From contig JBGSKO010000211.1 of the NCBI GenBank assembly GCA_041741155.1, positions 62,001 to 126,000 on the forward strand: a DNA stretch of 64,000 bases. Direction: 5' to 3'. Below, piece after piece: positions 1 through 8,256 of the stretch. Source of the DNA: M3007 sp041741155. Lineage in GTDB: Bacteria > Bacteroidota > Bacteroidia > Chitinophagales > Saprospiraceae. Under the pieces are notes generated by a model, which worked only from the letters and a program-made list of their open reading frames with translations, was not told the DNA's origin and made no database searches. A program made the position numbers and the translations under genes. The stretch's first letter is position 1; every line of letters begins with the position of its first letter.

Positions 1-994
1 TGCCGGTTTCATCGTTCAGGTAGCGGTCGTATATGAGCAGAGAAAGTAAAATGTCTTGCTCGTGTACCGACAAGGTTAGGGCTTCATTGGTGAAATTTTC
101 CCGTAGGAGGTACTCGTACAGGGGCTTGATATTTTCTTTTGGTAATTGGCACAAAATTGCATCAGCCGTCATCAGCCCTGTTTTGTCATGGTAGGTGATG
201 TTTATTTTGGCACTGCCTTGCAGTATTTCCCAGCAATTGGGGCCACCGCGGCTAAGACTTACGTCGTGGCCGGTACGGGTGATAAGCGACTCGATGGTTC
301 GAGGGATGCCTGTGGGCAGATATTCGTCCACCGAGCCGGGGAGTTGTACCCGATTGCCGCAAAAAGAGCAAAAGCCGTTTTCCACGGTTTTTGCAGACAC
401 CACATTGGAACAGGCCGAACACCGACAAGTATCATCGGCATCAGCCTTGCGGTAGTCTTCCAGTGAATCATTCAGAAAGCCTACGGGCAGGGAAAAACCT
501 ATGTTGTCGCCGTTTTGGATGATGAATGTGTTGATGCCAACCACATCGCCATCGTTGTCCACCAAAGGACCGCCGGAATTGCCCGGGTTCAGGGCGGCGT
601 CAATATGCAGGTAAGGGATATTGTTCATCACTTCCCGGGTGCTGGAAATGATGCCATTTTTAACGGAAAACTTCAACCCAAACGGGTGTCCGATGGCCGT
701 CACGGGATCGCGTTCGCGAAGGTTTTTGCCTACGCCCAAGTGCACATCGGGTAGTTCTGCCCCATTTTTAGGCCCATCCAGAAAAGCAAGGTCGTACTTG
801 CGGTCGGTGTACCGCACCGTTGTCAATTGCTTTTTAAAGCGCGCACCCTCAATGATTACTGCCCGATTTCCCTCTACAACATGGTGATTGGTGACAATCA
901 GCCCCCGGTCTTTTAAATAAAATCCCGTGCCAGTGCTGTACGGCGTGGCAATCTGGACAATGATGTCGCGGTAGATATCTATGAAATCGGACAT
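1..994 (-). CDS. Trypsin-like serine protease with zinc ribbon and YbjN/CesT-like tail (partial, runs off the left edge)
   Basis: The gene starts with ATG at 994 and is still open at base 1, giving 331 visible codons. Residues 1-180 form an S1C/trypsin-like fold with the full triad: H38 in TNHHVVEG, D68 in RKYDLAF and S140 in NPGNSGGP. Residues 190-212 carry two CxxC knuckles (C192/C195 and C209/C212), a zinc ribbon. Residues 220-331 look like a YbjN or type III chaperone (CesT)-type domain (motifs QGSAKINITYH and LYEYLLRENF). There is no signal peptide, so a cytoplasmic protease is likely, unlike periplasmic DegP. It lies 30 nt downstream of the next gene on the same strand, which has a related chaperone-like domain, so the two probably form one operon. 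The protease part is certain; the tail assignment is from motif resemblance. Confidence 0.85.
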   Translation of the reverse strand, partial: MSDFIDIYRDIIVQIATPYSTGTGFYLKDRGLIVTNHHVVEGNRAVIIEGARFKKQLTTVRYTDRKYDLAFLDGPKNGAELPDVHLGVGKNLRERDPVTAIGHPFGLKFSVKNGIISSTREVMNNIPYLHIDAALNPGNSGGPLVDNDGDVVGINTFIIQNGDNIGFSLPVGFLNDSLEDYRKADADDTCRCSACSNVVSAKTVENGFCSFCGNRVQLPGSVDEYLPTGIPRTIESLITRTGHDVSLSRGGPNCWEILQGSAKINITYHDKTGLMTADAILCQLPKENIKPLYEYLLRENFTNEALTLSVHEQDILLSLLIYDRYLNDETG

Positions 995-1024
995 GTTGTT
1001 TTGTTTATGCGGGCAAACCTTTCA

Positions 1025-2347
1025 TTACCCCTTTTCTCGCGTCACATCCAAATTTCGGATCATTTCCAGGAAGCTCTTGGCAAATAGCGGCATGGAGGAG
1101 AAATCCAAACGTTTGGTTTCGGGTCGGAGGCGCGGGTATTCGCGTCGGTTATTATCGGTTATTGTTTGGATGGCTTGGGTGATGGCGCGTTTGTCTGGTT
1201 GTCCGGAAGAGGAAGTATAGACCGAGAAGCCGATATCGCGGAAAAAGTCAGATTCTGTGACCTGGTAAAACAAATGGAGCAAATCGCGATCAGGCTTTGG
1301 CGGTACGTTTTGGAACAGCGCATTTCCGACGATGTATTGAGGTACTGCAAGCGCCAGTTCAAGATGGTTTTGACTGAGATGCCAGTCCATATTGGGTAAT
1401 TCCCCGTCAATAAGAGCGGCAATGCGTTCATGGTTGGCTGGCGGATTGACGCCGAAGGTGCTGCGGGTGCGGTACAGTTCCCGCAGGATTTGCTCTTTAG
1501 GCCGGTCGAGTACTTTTTGAAACTCCTTGCGCAAGGAAAGGATTTTCAACTGGTTGGTACGCTCGTCTTTGGTAAAATAGATGCCGTATATTTTCTCTAA
1601 AACATCCATCAAAAAACCCTCCGGGCGCAGGAGATAATCGAGCCGAAAAGCCAGCGACAGCAACAAATAAGCGTACCCGCCGGGGAACTTGTTGGGGTCC
1701 GGGTCAGCTTTGTCCATCAGTTCAAAAGCGGCCTTGATCTGTGTACAGAGGTAGTTGTATTTGACCGTTTTTTCTGCCTCAGGTATCGCTGCTTCGGGGG
1801 GCGTTTCCACAGGATGCAGGGTGCTGAATTCGTCAATGAGCAGATCGTCCTGTTTGTCCGCATGAACGGCCAGTTCGCGCAGGGCGTGCAGCAATTTAAG
1901 CGGCGATGCATCTATGCCGGGGGTATCAAAACGCAGCGTGAGGATATTGTCGGGGGAAAGGGCAAAGCGGCAGAACTTGAGGTTGTAGTTGTACTCCATC
2001 AGGCGCCGCAGGAAACCAACATTCAGGTCCTCGGCCCGGGCAACTTTACTTTCGGCAAGTACCCTTTCCGCGTCAGCCTGGCCGGTTATGCGTTGCGAAC
2101 CCTGCTGAAATTCAAAAACCAACACATTTTCCTCCCGTTTCCAGCGCACGTTGTCAACACGATCGTCGCGCAAGTAGGTGAAAAAGGAATCGTATGCATC
2201 AAGCGGTTGTTCTTTGTCAAACAACTCCAGCGAACGATTCCAGGCGGCTATCTGGTCGTCCGTTTTATAAGCATCGGTATAGCGCCCAAATGGAATATTT
2301 GGGAGCACCGGCGGGCGCTTGCCAAAGAGCTGTTCGAAAAAACGCAT
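1025..2347 (-). CDS. Unknown protein with YbjN/CesT-like chaperone domain
   Basis: This 440-residue protein has no signal peptide or membrane segment. Residues about 45-175 resemble the YbjN/type III secretion chaperone-like fold: an amphipathic pattern with GFLRRLMEYNYNLKF near 111-125, then a strand and LHALRELAVHADK near 153-165. The remaining 260 residues are mostly helical and not recognised. I chose the ATG at 2347 (MRFFEQLFGK); a longer reading from a non-ATG codon at 2446 would overlap the divergent gene that starts at 2419. It is probably cotranscribed with the protease downstream (30 nt gap), which carries a similar domain, suggesting that the two proteins bind each other or a common partner. 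That function is inferred only. Confidence 0.7.
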   Translation of the reverse strand: MRFFEQLFGKRPPVLPNIPFGRYTDAYKTDDQIAAWNRSLELFDKEQPLDAYDSFFTYLRDDRVDNVRWKREENVLVFEFQQGSQRITGQADAERVLAESKVARAEDLNVGFLRRLMEYNYNLKFCRFALSPDNILTLRFDTPGIDASPLKLLHALRELAVHADKQDDLLIDEFSTLHPVETPPEAAIPEAEKTVKYNYLCTQIKAAFELMDKADPDPNKFPGGYAYLLLSLAFRLDYLLRPEGFLMDVLEKIYGIYFTKDERTNQLKILSLRKEFQKVLDRPKEQILRELYRTRSTFGVNPPANHERIAALIDGELPNMDWHLSQNHLELALAVPQYIVGNALFQNVPPKPDRDLLHLFYQVTESDFFRDIGFSVYTSSSGQPDKRAITQAIQTITDNNRREYPRLRPETKRLDFSSMPLFAKSFLEMIRNLDVTREKG

Positions 2348-2418
2348 GTAGTGTATTTCAGGAGGTTGCTGAAAAAGAGCGGTAAAAGTAGCAAGTTTGC
2401 CCGGAAAAAGTGGATGCC

Positions 2419-3411
2419 ATGAAAACCTTTCGGACAATATTACCACCTACCCGAGTGCCCTTCGCGCTCGCGCACACCGACCGGCTGCTACTGATCGGAT
2501 CCTGTTTCACCGAGCATATCGGAGACCGACTGGTGGCGGGTAAGTTGCAAACCCTGATAAATCCCAATGGAATCGTGTACAACCCCGTGTCTATAGCGCA
2601 ATTGTTGCAGGCGCTTCGCCAGGAAAATACGGCCGCCTCTGGTATGTTATTCAACCACACCAGCTTGTGGCACAGTTGGGAACATCACGGACGATTTTCG
2701 AACCCCGACCGGAATGTGGCATTTCAAAATATCGAAACAGCGCACCGGGAAGCAGCGAAATTTTTGAAAAATGCCAATTGCCTGGTACTCACGCTCGGCA
2801 CGGCAGAGGTTTTTACCCTTCGGGAAACAGGACAGTTGGTTGCCAACAACCACAAGGCGCCTGCTGAGTGGTTCGAACAACGCCGACTGACTGTAGAAGA
2901 AACAGTGGCTGCGTTGGAAAATGCACTGCTACCGTTGCATGCAGATAAACCCGATCGGAACGTGGTGCTAACTGTCAGCCCCGTGCGCCATCTGCGCAAC
3001 GGTTTTGTGGAAAACCAGCGCAGCAAGGCAGTATTGGTGCTGGCCTGTGCAGAACTGTGCGAGCGTTTCGATTTTGTGCACTACTTCCCGGCCTACGAGC
3101 TGTTGCTGGATGACCTGCGCGACTATCGGTTTTTCGACACCGATATGGTGCACCCTACCGAGGTGGCGGTGGATTACATCTGGGATTATTTCGCCCAGAC
3201 GTATTTTTCCACGGAAACACAACAATTGCTGGTGCAGATAGCCAAAATACGTGCTGCTGCCAGCCATCGTCCATTTCACCCCGATGCTCCAGAGCACCAA
3301 ACATTCGCCCGGCAGCAGTTGAGCAACATCGAAAAACTGACCCGGCAGCATCCGGAACTGGATTTTTCCGGTGAAGTCGCATGGTTTCAGCAATTTTGCA
3401 CACCGGCGTAG
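2419..3411 (+). CDS. GSCFA domain protein
   Basis: The 330-residue product begins MKTFRTILPP and contains the family signature GSCFTEHIG near residue 28, followed by FNHTSLWHSWEHHG, LTLGTAEVF and a VNNHK-type motif, which identifies the GSCFA family (an SGNH/GDSL-like fold common in Bacteroidota, biochemical role undefined). The late HPTEVAVDYIWDYF block matches the conserved histidine region of the family. A GTG nine bases upstream (2410) is in frame, but the ATG at 2419 is preferred. It is divergent from the gene ending at 1025. The next gene starts 71 nt downstream on the same strand. Confidence 0.88.
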   Translation: MKTFRTILPPTRVPFALAHTDRLLLIGSCFTEHIGDRLVAGKLQTLINPNGIVYNPVSIAQLLQALRQENTAASGMLFNHTSLWHSWEHHGRFSNPDRNVAFQNIETAHREAAKFLKNANCLVLTLGTAEVFTLRETGQLVANNHKAPAEWFEQRRLTVEETVAALENALLPLHADKPDRNVVLTVSPVRHLRNGFVENQRSKAVLVLACAELCERFDFVHYFPAYELLLDDLRDYRFFDTDMVHPTEVAVDYIWDYFAQTYFSTETQQLLVQIAKIRAAASHRPFHPDAPEHQTFARQQLSNIEKLTRQHPELDFSGEVAWFQQFCTPA

Positions 3412-3482
3412 CCTTGACAGGATACAAAATGTACAAGGTGGCCTCGGCGGCAGTCTTCTTGCCATCCCGCAAATCACGTATT

Positions 3483-4268
3483 ATGAACCTTTCTTTATTG
3501 AGTAAAAACGCCCTCGTTGGCGGTGCCAGTGCCGGAATCGGTCGGTCAGTAGCCCTCGAATTAGCCGCTCTGGGCGCCAACGTGACCCTCGTAGCCCGAA
3601 CAGAAAACACCCTGCAAGCTGCAATGGCCGAATTGGACACCACTCAGGGGCAGCGGCACGGATACTTGGTCGCCGATTTTGACGACAGCCAGATTCTGCT
3701 GACCCAGGTATCCGAACTTCTGCGCCGGCAGCCTATACATATTCTGGTGAATAATACGGGCGGCCCGCCGGGCGGGCCTATTGTCGGCGCCAAGCCGGAA
3801 GATTTTTTGCGCGCATATCACAACCACCTCATCTGCAACCAACTGTTGGCACAAGCTGTGCTGCCTGGTATGAAAGCAGCAGGTTATGGGCGCATTGTCA
3901 ATATTATCAGTACTTCGGTAAAAGAACCGCTGGAAAATCTCGGCGTATCCAACACGACGCGTTGGGCAGTGGCATCCTGGGCCAAAACCTGGGCCAATGA
4001 AGTGGGCGTATTCGGTATTACAGTGAATAACGTGCTGCCCGGCTTCACCGGCACCGGTCGGCTGACAGATATCATTGAAAAGCGCGCCGCCGCGTCGGGC
4101 GCCTCGGCGGATATCGTGGAAACACAATTCAAAAACCAGGTGCCGCTGCGCCGCTTTGCAGAGCCGGCCGAAGTGGCTGCTGCGGTGGCATTTCTGGCCA
4201 GTCCGGCTGCTGCGTACATCACCGGGATAAATTTGCCGGTGGACGGCGGGCGTACCCGAAGCCTTTAA
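3483..4268 (+). CDS. Atypical short-chain dehydrogenase/reductase (BKR-like) lacking the Tyr/Lys pair
   Basis: This 261-residue Rossmann protein has the SDR cofactor motif GGASAGIG (13-20), the NNTGG motif (90-94), the catalytic-Ser strand IISTS (141-145) and the PGF/T segment after the active-site helix. The canonical YxxxK is missing: the aligned positions are S156 and R160 in VSNTTR. This matches the SDR subgroup of putative beta-ketoacyl reductases that do not keep the full tetrad, so reductase activity should not be assumed. The ATG at 3483 gives a normal SDR N-terminus; upstream in-frame codons would overlap the GSCFA gene. The substrate is unknown. Confidence 0.85.
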   Translation: MNLSLLSKNALVGGASAGIGRSVALELAALGANVTLVARTENTLQAAMAELDTTQGQRHGYLVADFDDSQILLTQVSELLRRQPIHILVNNTGGPPGGPIVGAKPEDFLRAYHNHLICNQLLAQAVLPGMKAAGYGRIVNIISTSVKEPLENLGVSNTTRWAVASWAKTWANEVGVFGITVNNVLPGFTGTGRLTDIIEKRAAASGASADIVETQFKNQVPLRRFAEPAEVAAAVAFLASPAAAYITGINLPVDGGRTRSL

Positions 4269-4293
4269 AAATGGGCAAGAGGCACGGCGTAAA

Positions 4294-6663
4294 TTAGTGC
4301 GCCTGGTTTGTACTGAATGTGCGCTTTCCGTTTTTCATCTCGATCTGGAATTTGTCTTTTTTTCCAAGTTCCTTTCCTGCGGAGTCCTGATAGAGTTCGA
4401 GATACCGTTCGTGTGCAGTATCGGATTGCTTCTTGCCGTTTACGCGCAGAACCTTACCGGTGAGTTCGAGGGAAAAATTATTGGGGTCGGTAACCAGTTT
4501 GTCGCGCAGGAGGTTGATCTCGAGGAGGTGTACGATGCCATATTGTTCCCGGAATCGGGTCTGGTGTTCCTCGCTTGCCCAGTACGATCGGGATTTTGAC
4601 GCTTCTTCCACGGCAGCCCGTTGCTTGTCCAGCGCTGCGCGTTGCGCCTGTTCGGCTTTTTCGAGTGCCCGTTGGGCTTCTTCCAACGCTTTATGTGCTT
4701 CTTTTTGAGATTTATCCCATTCCCCGCGGTTTTTCCTGCGCTCCTGTTCCATCATGCGGAGTTCCTGCTCGATTTGCCGGCGCTGTTGCTCTATATCGAG
4801 TAGTGCTTCTTCCCGGATCCGTTTGGCATCTATTTCGGGAAAAAACTCGCGGATTTGCAGTTCTGCGCCTTCCGGTGTATCAAATAAAAACTGTCCACCA
4901 TCCGGGCTGAATTGGAAAAACTGCGGGGCGTCCGGTGCATCAGGACTGGGAGGGATATGAAATTCCAGAGCTTGTCCATCGGGTCGGGTGGTGCGCAGGC
5001 GGCTGCCCTCGATTTGAAACACACGTTCGGTACCGCCCAAGAAACGAATACCCGGAATATCCAATTTTTCACCTTTTTCCAAACGTTTGCCGTCCACCCA
5101 TACTTCATCGTTTTTGACCCGTATTTCTATGGGTCTCCCGTTTTGCTCCAAATGGATGAGGGTATTTCCCTGGTCGTCCACATCGGTGGTAATGATCGAG
5201 GAAGTTGGCGCACGGGGCGGGAATGGGGCACGCGGCGCGGACATATCCGGCACAAGCGGTGCACCCGGAGGTGCTGGGGCAGGTTCCCAACCGGGGATTC
5301 CGGGCGGTGCTGGAGGAGCCGGCGGGGGTGTTGCGTCGCGCAATATTTCTTCGGTGAGGGTACTGTATCGGCCGTATTCAGCAGCCGGGATTTCTTTGCC
5401 GTTGATGAAGAGGCGGTACATTTTACCGTCTTCCAGCTCAATTTCCACGCGCTGGTTCCCGTCGTCATGCACGATTTTCCCACGTTCTTTTTTGGGTGTT
5501 GGTACGGTGTCGGTTGCTGTTTGCCACGCTTGTGTTTCTTGTGGCGCGCCGGCAGCAAGCCATGTTTTTGGTGTTTCTGCGATGTCGCGGATGGCATCCG
5601 CCAATGCCGGCGGGGTGCTGGCGCGCAGGGTGAACAGGACGACGAGGGCCGAAAAAATGACCAGGGCAATTGTCTTTTCCATAGTTGTGGTTGATGGTTG
5701 TGGTTGGTGAAGGATGCGTTTGATACGTTCCAGCAAAAGGGGCCGGCGACGCAGCAAGGAGGGAACCCCGTTCAGACTCAGTGCCAGGTTGGGTGCCGGG
5801 GTGGTACGAGACAGGTCTTGCAGGCGTGCGAGGGTTTTGGCGTAAGCCAGGCGGTTGCCGGTAAGCGCTACAGCGGTGTCGTCGCAGCAATTTTCGCGCT
5901 CGGCCCGGATGTTGGCGGATATCCACCATACAGCAGGGTGGAAATAGAACACGGCCTCGATGAACGTTTGCAGGAGGTTAAATAGCCAGTCGCGTCGCGC
6001 CAGATGTGCCAGTTCGTGTGCCAGTACCGCCTCTACTTCAGCGGGGGTGAGTTGGTTGGTAAAACCGATAGGGAACAGGATAATCGGTTTGAAAAAACCT
6101 AAAGCCATGGGTATTCGAATCAGAGCAGATTCCAGTAAAACCACCGGTCGGGAGTAACCGACTTCAGTAGCCAATTTTTGCAAGTTTTCCTGCCAAACAG
6201 CACTTGCCGGCCGGGTTTTTCGCCGCCGCAGGCGCTGTACATAATGCAGGCCTCCGGCCAAACGAAGCAGGAAAAACAAAAATCCGGGGATCCAAAGTGC
6301 CACGATAAGAGGATGGCATACCTCCAGTCTTGAAGCTGTGGCGGCCCAAATATTCTGTGAAACAGGCAGTGCAACGCCAGGTGTGCCGAGTGTTATCGCC
6401 GGCAATATCCAAACCGTTTGGGCGTCGGCAATTACAGGAGCCTGCACCGGTTGATATACCCAAACGTATGTGGTGGCAGCAGCCAGGGCGAGACTAAGCA
6501 GCGCCCCGTAAGCCGCCCGGTAGCGCTGTTGGGCAGAGCGCAAACGCGGTAAAATGATCCAAAGTGTCAAGGCAATGGCTAAGCCTTGCCAAAGCGCGTG
6601 TACCAGTGTCCAGCCCAACGCACGGATGAGGGCATCGGACAAAAAGAGCGAACAGTGCATCAT
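4294..6663 (-). CDS. M56 family (BlaR1/MecR1-like) membrane metallopeptidase with long C-terminal extension
   Basis: The 789-residue protein starts with three to four membrane helices (about 10-40, 52-70, 115-137) and has the zinc motif HELAH at 216-220 with a downstream RAERENCCDD (253-262) supplying the third ligand, as in BlaR1/MecR1 sensor-transducers. After a further helix near 335-352 the C-terminus is periplasmic-like: Pro-rich (about 440-490) and then Glu/Gln/Arg-rich coiled coil (about 610-700). It has no penicillin-binding sensor domain, so the signal is probably not a beta-lactam. Its ATG overlaps the BlaI stop by four bases (ATGA), indicating translational coupling. The protein would cleave or trigger loss of the BlaI repressor; this is inferred from the family. 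Confidence 0.88.
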   Translation of the reverse strand: MMHCSLFLSDALIRALGWTLVHALWQGLAIALTLWIILPRLRSAQQRYRAAYGALLSLALAAATTYVWVYQPVQAPVIADAQTVWILPAITLGTPGVALPVSQNIWAATASRLEVCHPLIVALWIPGFLFFLLRLAGGLHYVQRLRRRKTRPASAVWQENLQKLATEVGYSRPVVLLESALIRIPMALGFFKPIILFPIGFTNQLTPAEVEAVLAHELAHLARRDWLFNLLQTFIEAVFYFHPAVWWISANIRAERENCCDDTAVALTGNRLAYAKTLARLQDLSRTTPAPNLALSLNGVPSLLRRRPLLLERIKRILHQPQPSTTTMEKTIALVIFSALVVLFTLRASTPPALADAIRDIAETPKTWLAAGAPQETQAWQTATDTVPTPKKERGKIVHDDGNQRVEIELEDGKMYRLFINGKEIPAAEYGRYSTLTEEILRDATPPPAPPAPPGIPGWEPAPAPPGAPLVPDMSAPRAPFPPRAPTSSIITTDVDDQGNTLIHLEQNGRPIEIRVKNDEVWVDGKRLEKGEKLDIPGIRFLGGTERVFQIEGSRLRTTRPDGQALEFHIPPSPDAPDAPQFFQFSPDGGQFLFDTPEGAELQIREFFPEIDAKRIREEALLDIEQQRRQIEQELRMMEQERRKNRGEWDKSQKEAHKALEEAQRALEKAEQAQRAALDKQRAAVEEASKSRSYWASEEHQTRFREQYGIVHLLEINLLRDKLVTDPNNFSLELTGKVLRVNGKKQSDTAHERYLELYQDSAGKELGKKDKFQIEMKNGKRTFSTNQAH

Positions 6664-7091
6664 GGTTCCGGTTGATTTTGTTCGATTTGTGCCAGGAGTG
6701 CTTTGATTTCGTCAATTTCGGATTGATTGGCTTCATGGTTGCCCAGCGCTTGCAGGACGAGTTTCATGGCGCTGCCCCGGTAAGCCGCATCTACAAATTG
6801 CTGGAGCAGGACGGATTGCGTTTCCTGTTCATTCACGGCTGCAGAATAGATGTGGGTCCGACCGTCTTCGTCGCGTCCAACCAACCCTTTTTCATACATG
6901 ATTTGCATAATTTTCAGGGTGGTAGTGTACCCTATTTCGCGGGGAGCGCCACTGCCGGAGCGTCGTCCGCTGCGAGCGGGCTTTTGCGGATTGTTCAGGT
7001 GCTCGTTCACGGTGCGCACCGTGCTTGGCCCCAACTCCCAGAGGAGTTGCAAAATTTCCAGTTCAGATTCGGTTGGCTTGCTTGCTTGCAT
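6660..7091 (-). CDS. BlaI/MecI/CopY family transcriptional repressor
   Basis: The 143-residue product has the BlaI winged helix: ELEILQLLWELGPSTVRTVNEHL, then TTLKIMQIMYEKGLVGRDEDGR, ending in a helical dimerisation segment. A basic, Arg/Gly-rich insertion at about residues 35-50 (PARSGRRSGSG) interrupts the usual wing spacing. The gene overlaps the M56 peptidase by four bases. Two perfect inverted repeats lie 39-86 bp upstream of the ATG, so autorepression is very likely, with derepression when the partner peptidase acts on the dimerisation domain. No beta-lactamase gene is nearby; the real target regulon is unknown. Confidence 0.93.
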   Translation of the reverse strand: MQASKPTESELEILQLLWELGPSTVRTVNEHLNNPQKPARSGRRSGSGAPREIGYTTTLKIMQIMYEKGLVGRDEDGRTHIYSAAVNEQETQSVLLQQFVDAAYRGSAMKLVLQALGNHEANQSEIDEIKALLAQIEQNQPEP

Positions 7092-7129
7092 TTTTTGCGT
7101 AGGTGTGAAGTAACTGACGCTGCAAACAT

Positions 7130-7147
7130 CTACGAAGTTTTTCGTAG
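7130..7147. promoter_or_regulatory. BlaI-type operator 1
   Basis: This is the perfect inverted repeat CTACGAA-GTTT-TTCGTAG, 39 bp upstream of the blaI start. It has the size and symmetry of BlaI/MecI dyads and occurs as one of two copies with identical 7-bp arms. Binding is inferred. Confidence 0.8.
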
Positions 7148-7159
7148 TATCAAATTTTT

Positions 7160-7177
7160 CTACGAATTTTTTCGTAG
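7160..7177. promoter_or_regulatory. BlaI-type operator 2
   Basis: This is the second perfect dyad CTACGAA-TTTT-TTCGTAG, with the same arms as operator 1. The two centres are exactly 30 bp apart (about three helical turns), which would place two dimers on the same DNA face. Confidence 0.8.
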
Positions 7178-7248
7178 AATAGAAAAATAGCTGTGTAGCC
7201 TACGGGGAGGTATGGTATCAAAAAGGCGCAGCATCGGGTTGTAAGGCA

Positions 7249-7914
7249 CTATGGTTTTCCGGCGACAACCAGCACAATTTCCCCTTTCACCTCTTTTGCT
7301 CCAAAGTGGGCGAGGAGTTCCTGCAGGGATGCGGTTTTAATTTCCTCGAACATTTTGCTCAGTTCTCGGGCTACGCAGGCACGGCGGTCGGGGCCGCACA
7401 CCGTTATGAGTTCGCCGAGGCATTTGACTAAGCGGTAGGGGGATTCATACAAGACGAACGTATGTGGCAGTTCAGCGAGGTATTTCAGGCGGGTTTGTCT
7501 GCCTTTTTTATGCGGAAGGAAGCCGTCAAACTGGAATGTATCGCAGGGAAGTCCGCTGGCTACCAAGGCCGGGACAAATGCGGTTGGTCCGGGCAGGCAT
7601 TCCACCCGCACACCGGCTTGAACGCAAGCGCGCACCAGTAAAAAGCCGGGATCGCTAATACCGGGAGTACCGGCATCCGACACGAGTGCCATGGTAGCGC
7701 CGGCTGCCAGTTCTGCCACGATTCGGTCAACGACGGTGTGTTCGTTGTGGGCGTGGAAAGCACGAAGTGGTGTGCTGATACCGTAGTGGTCGAGCAGCCG
7801 GCGGCTTGTGCGGGTATCTTCCGCCAGAATCAGCGGCACTTCTTTGAGTATCCGCAGTGCGCGCAGAGTGATGTCTTCGAGGTTGCCGATGGGTGTAGGG
7901 ACGAGGTAGAGCAC
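7249..7914 (-). CDS. rsmI: 16S rRNA (cytidine(1402)-2'-O)-methyltransferase RsmI
   Basis: RsmI uses SAM to 2'-O-methylate C1402 of 16S rRNA in the decoding centre. The tetrapyrrole-methylase fold is complete: LYLVPTPIGNLEDITLRAL at the N-terminus, AEDTRTSRRLLDHY, VSDAGTPGISDPG and LPGPTAFVPALVASGL. Length (221 residues from GTG 7914) fits the family. No ATG precedes the first motif; GTG 7914 places the start immediately before LYLVPTPIG, while TTG at 7935 would add seven residues. It lies 75 nt downstream of purS on the same strand. Confidence 0.92.
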   Translation of the reverse strand: MLYLVPTPIGNLEDITLRALRILKEVPLILAEDTRTSRRLLDHYGISTPLRAFHAHNEHTVVDRIVAELAAGATMALVSDAGTPGISDPGFLLVRACVQAGVRVECLPGPTAFVPALVASGLPCDTFQFDGFLPHKKGRQTRLKYLAELPHTFVLYESPYRLVKCLGELITVCGPDRRACVARELSKMFEEIKTASLQELLAHFGAKEVKGEIVLVVAGKP

Positions 7915-7989
7915 GTTGTGATTTTGGATGTACAATTTTGGATGCGTACGCGTTGGCGCACGTTCCTGAAACCAAAACCGTACACGGAA

Positions 7990-8241
7990 TTATTCGTGGT
8001 TAAGTTGGTAGGAAAAGGTTTCCATGATCAGGTTTGCCAACAGTTTTTGGCAAGCCGTTTCTACCGTTTGACGGGCCTCTGTTTCGGAAGTGGCTTCGAG
8101 GGTCATGGTAACGTGGCGGCCAATGCGCACATCGGTAACACCCGAGAGTTCAAGGTGACCAAGATTGTTTACAACGGCTTTCCCTTGCGGATCGAGCAGT
8201 TCTTTGTGGGGCATGATGTCAATTTCGGCAACGAATTTCAT
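7990..8241 (-). CDS. purS: Phosphoribosylformylglycinamidine synthase subunit PurS
   Basis: This 83-residue protein matches PurS, the small bridging subunit of the three-part FGAM synthase (PurS/PurQ/PurL) that carries ammonia transfer in purine synthesis. The typical features are MKFVAEIDIMPHKELLDPQGKAV at the start, followed by a LELSGVTDVRIGRH strand pair and the CQKLLANLIMETF helix. PurQ and PurL are not in the window, so the complex is encoded at separate sites. It is 15 nt downstream of pssA and probably cotranscribed. Confidence 0.9.
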   Translation of the reverse strand: MKFVAEIDIMPHKELLDPQGKAVVNNLGHLELSGVTDVRIGRHVTMTLEATSETEARQTVETACQKLLANLIMETFSYQLNHE

Positions 8242-8256
8242 GTGTAAGGGATGTGT

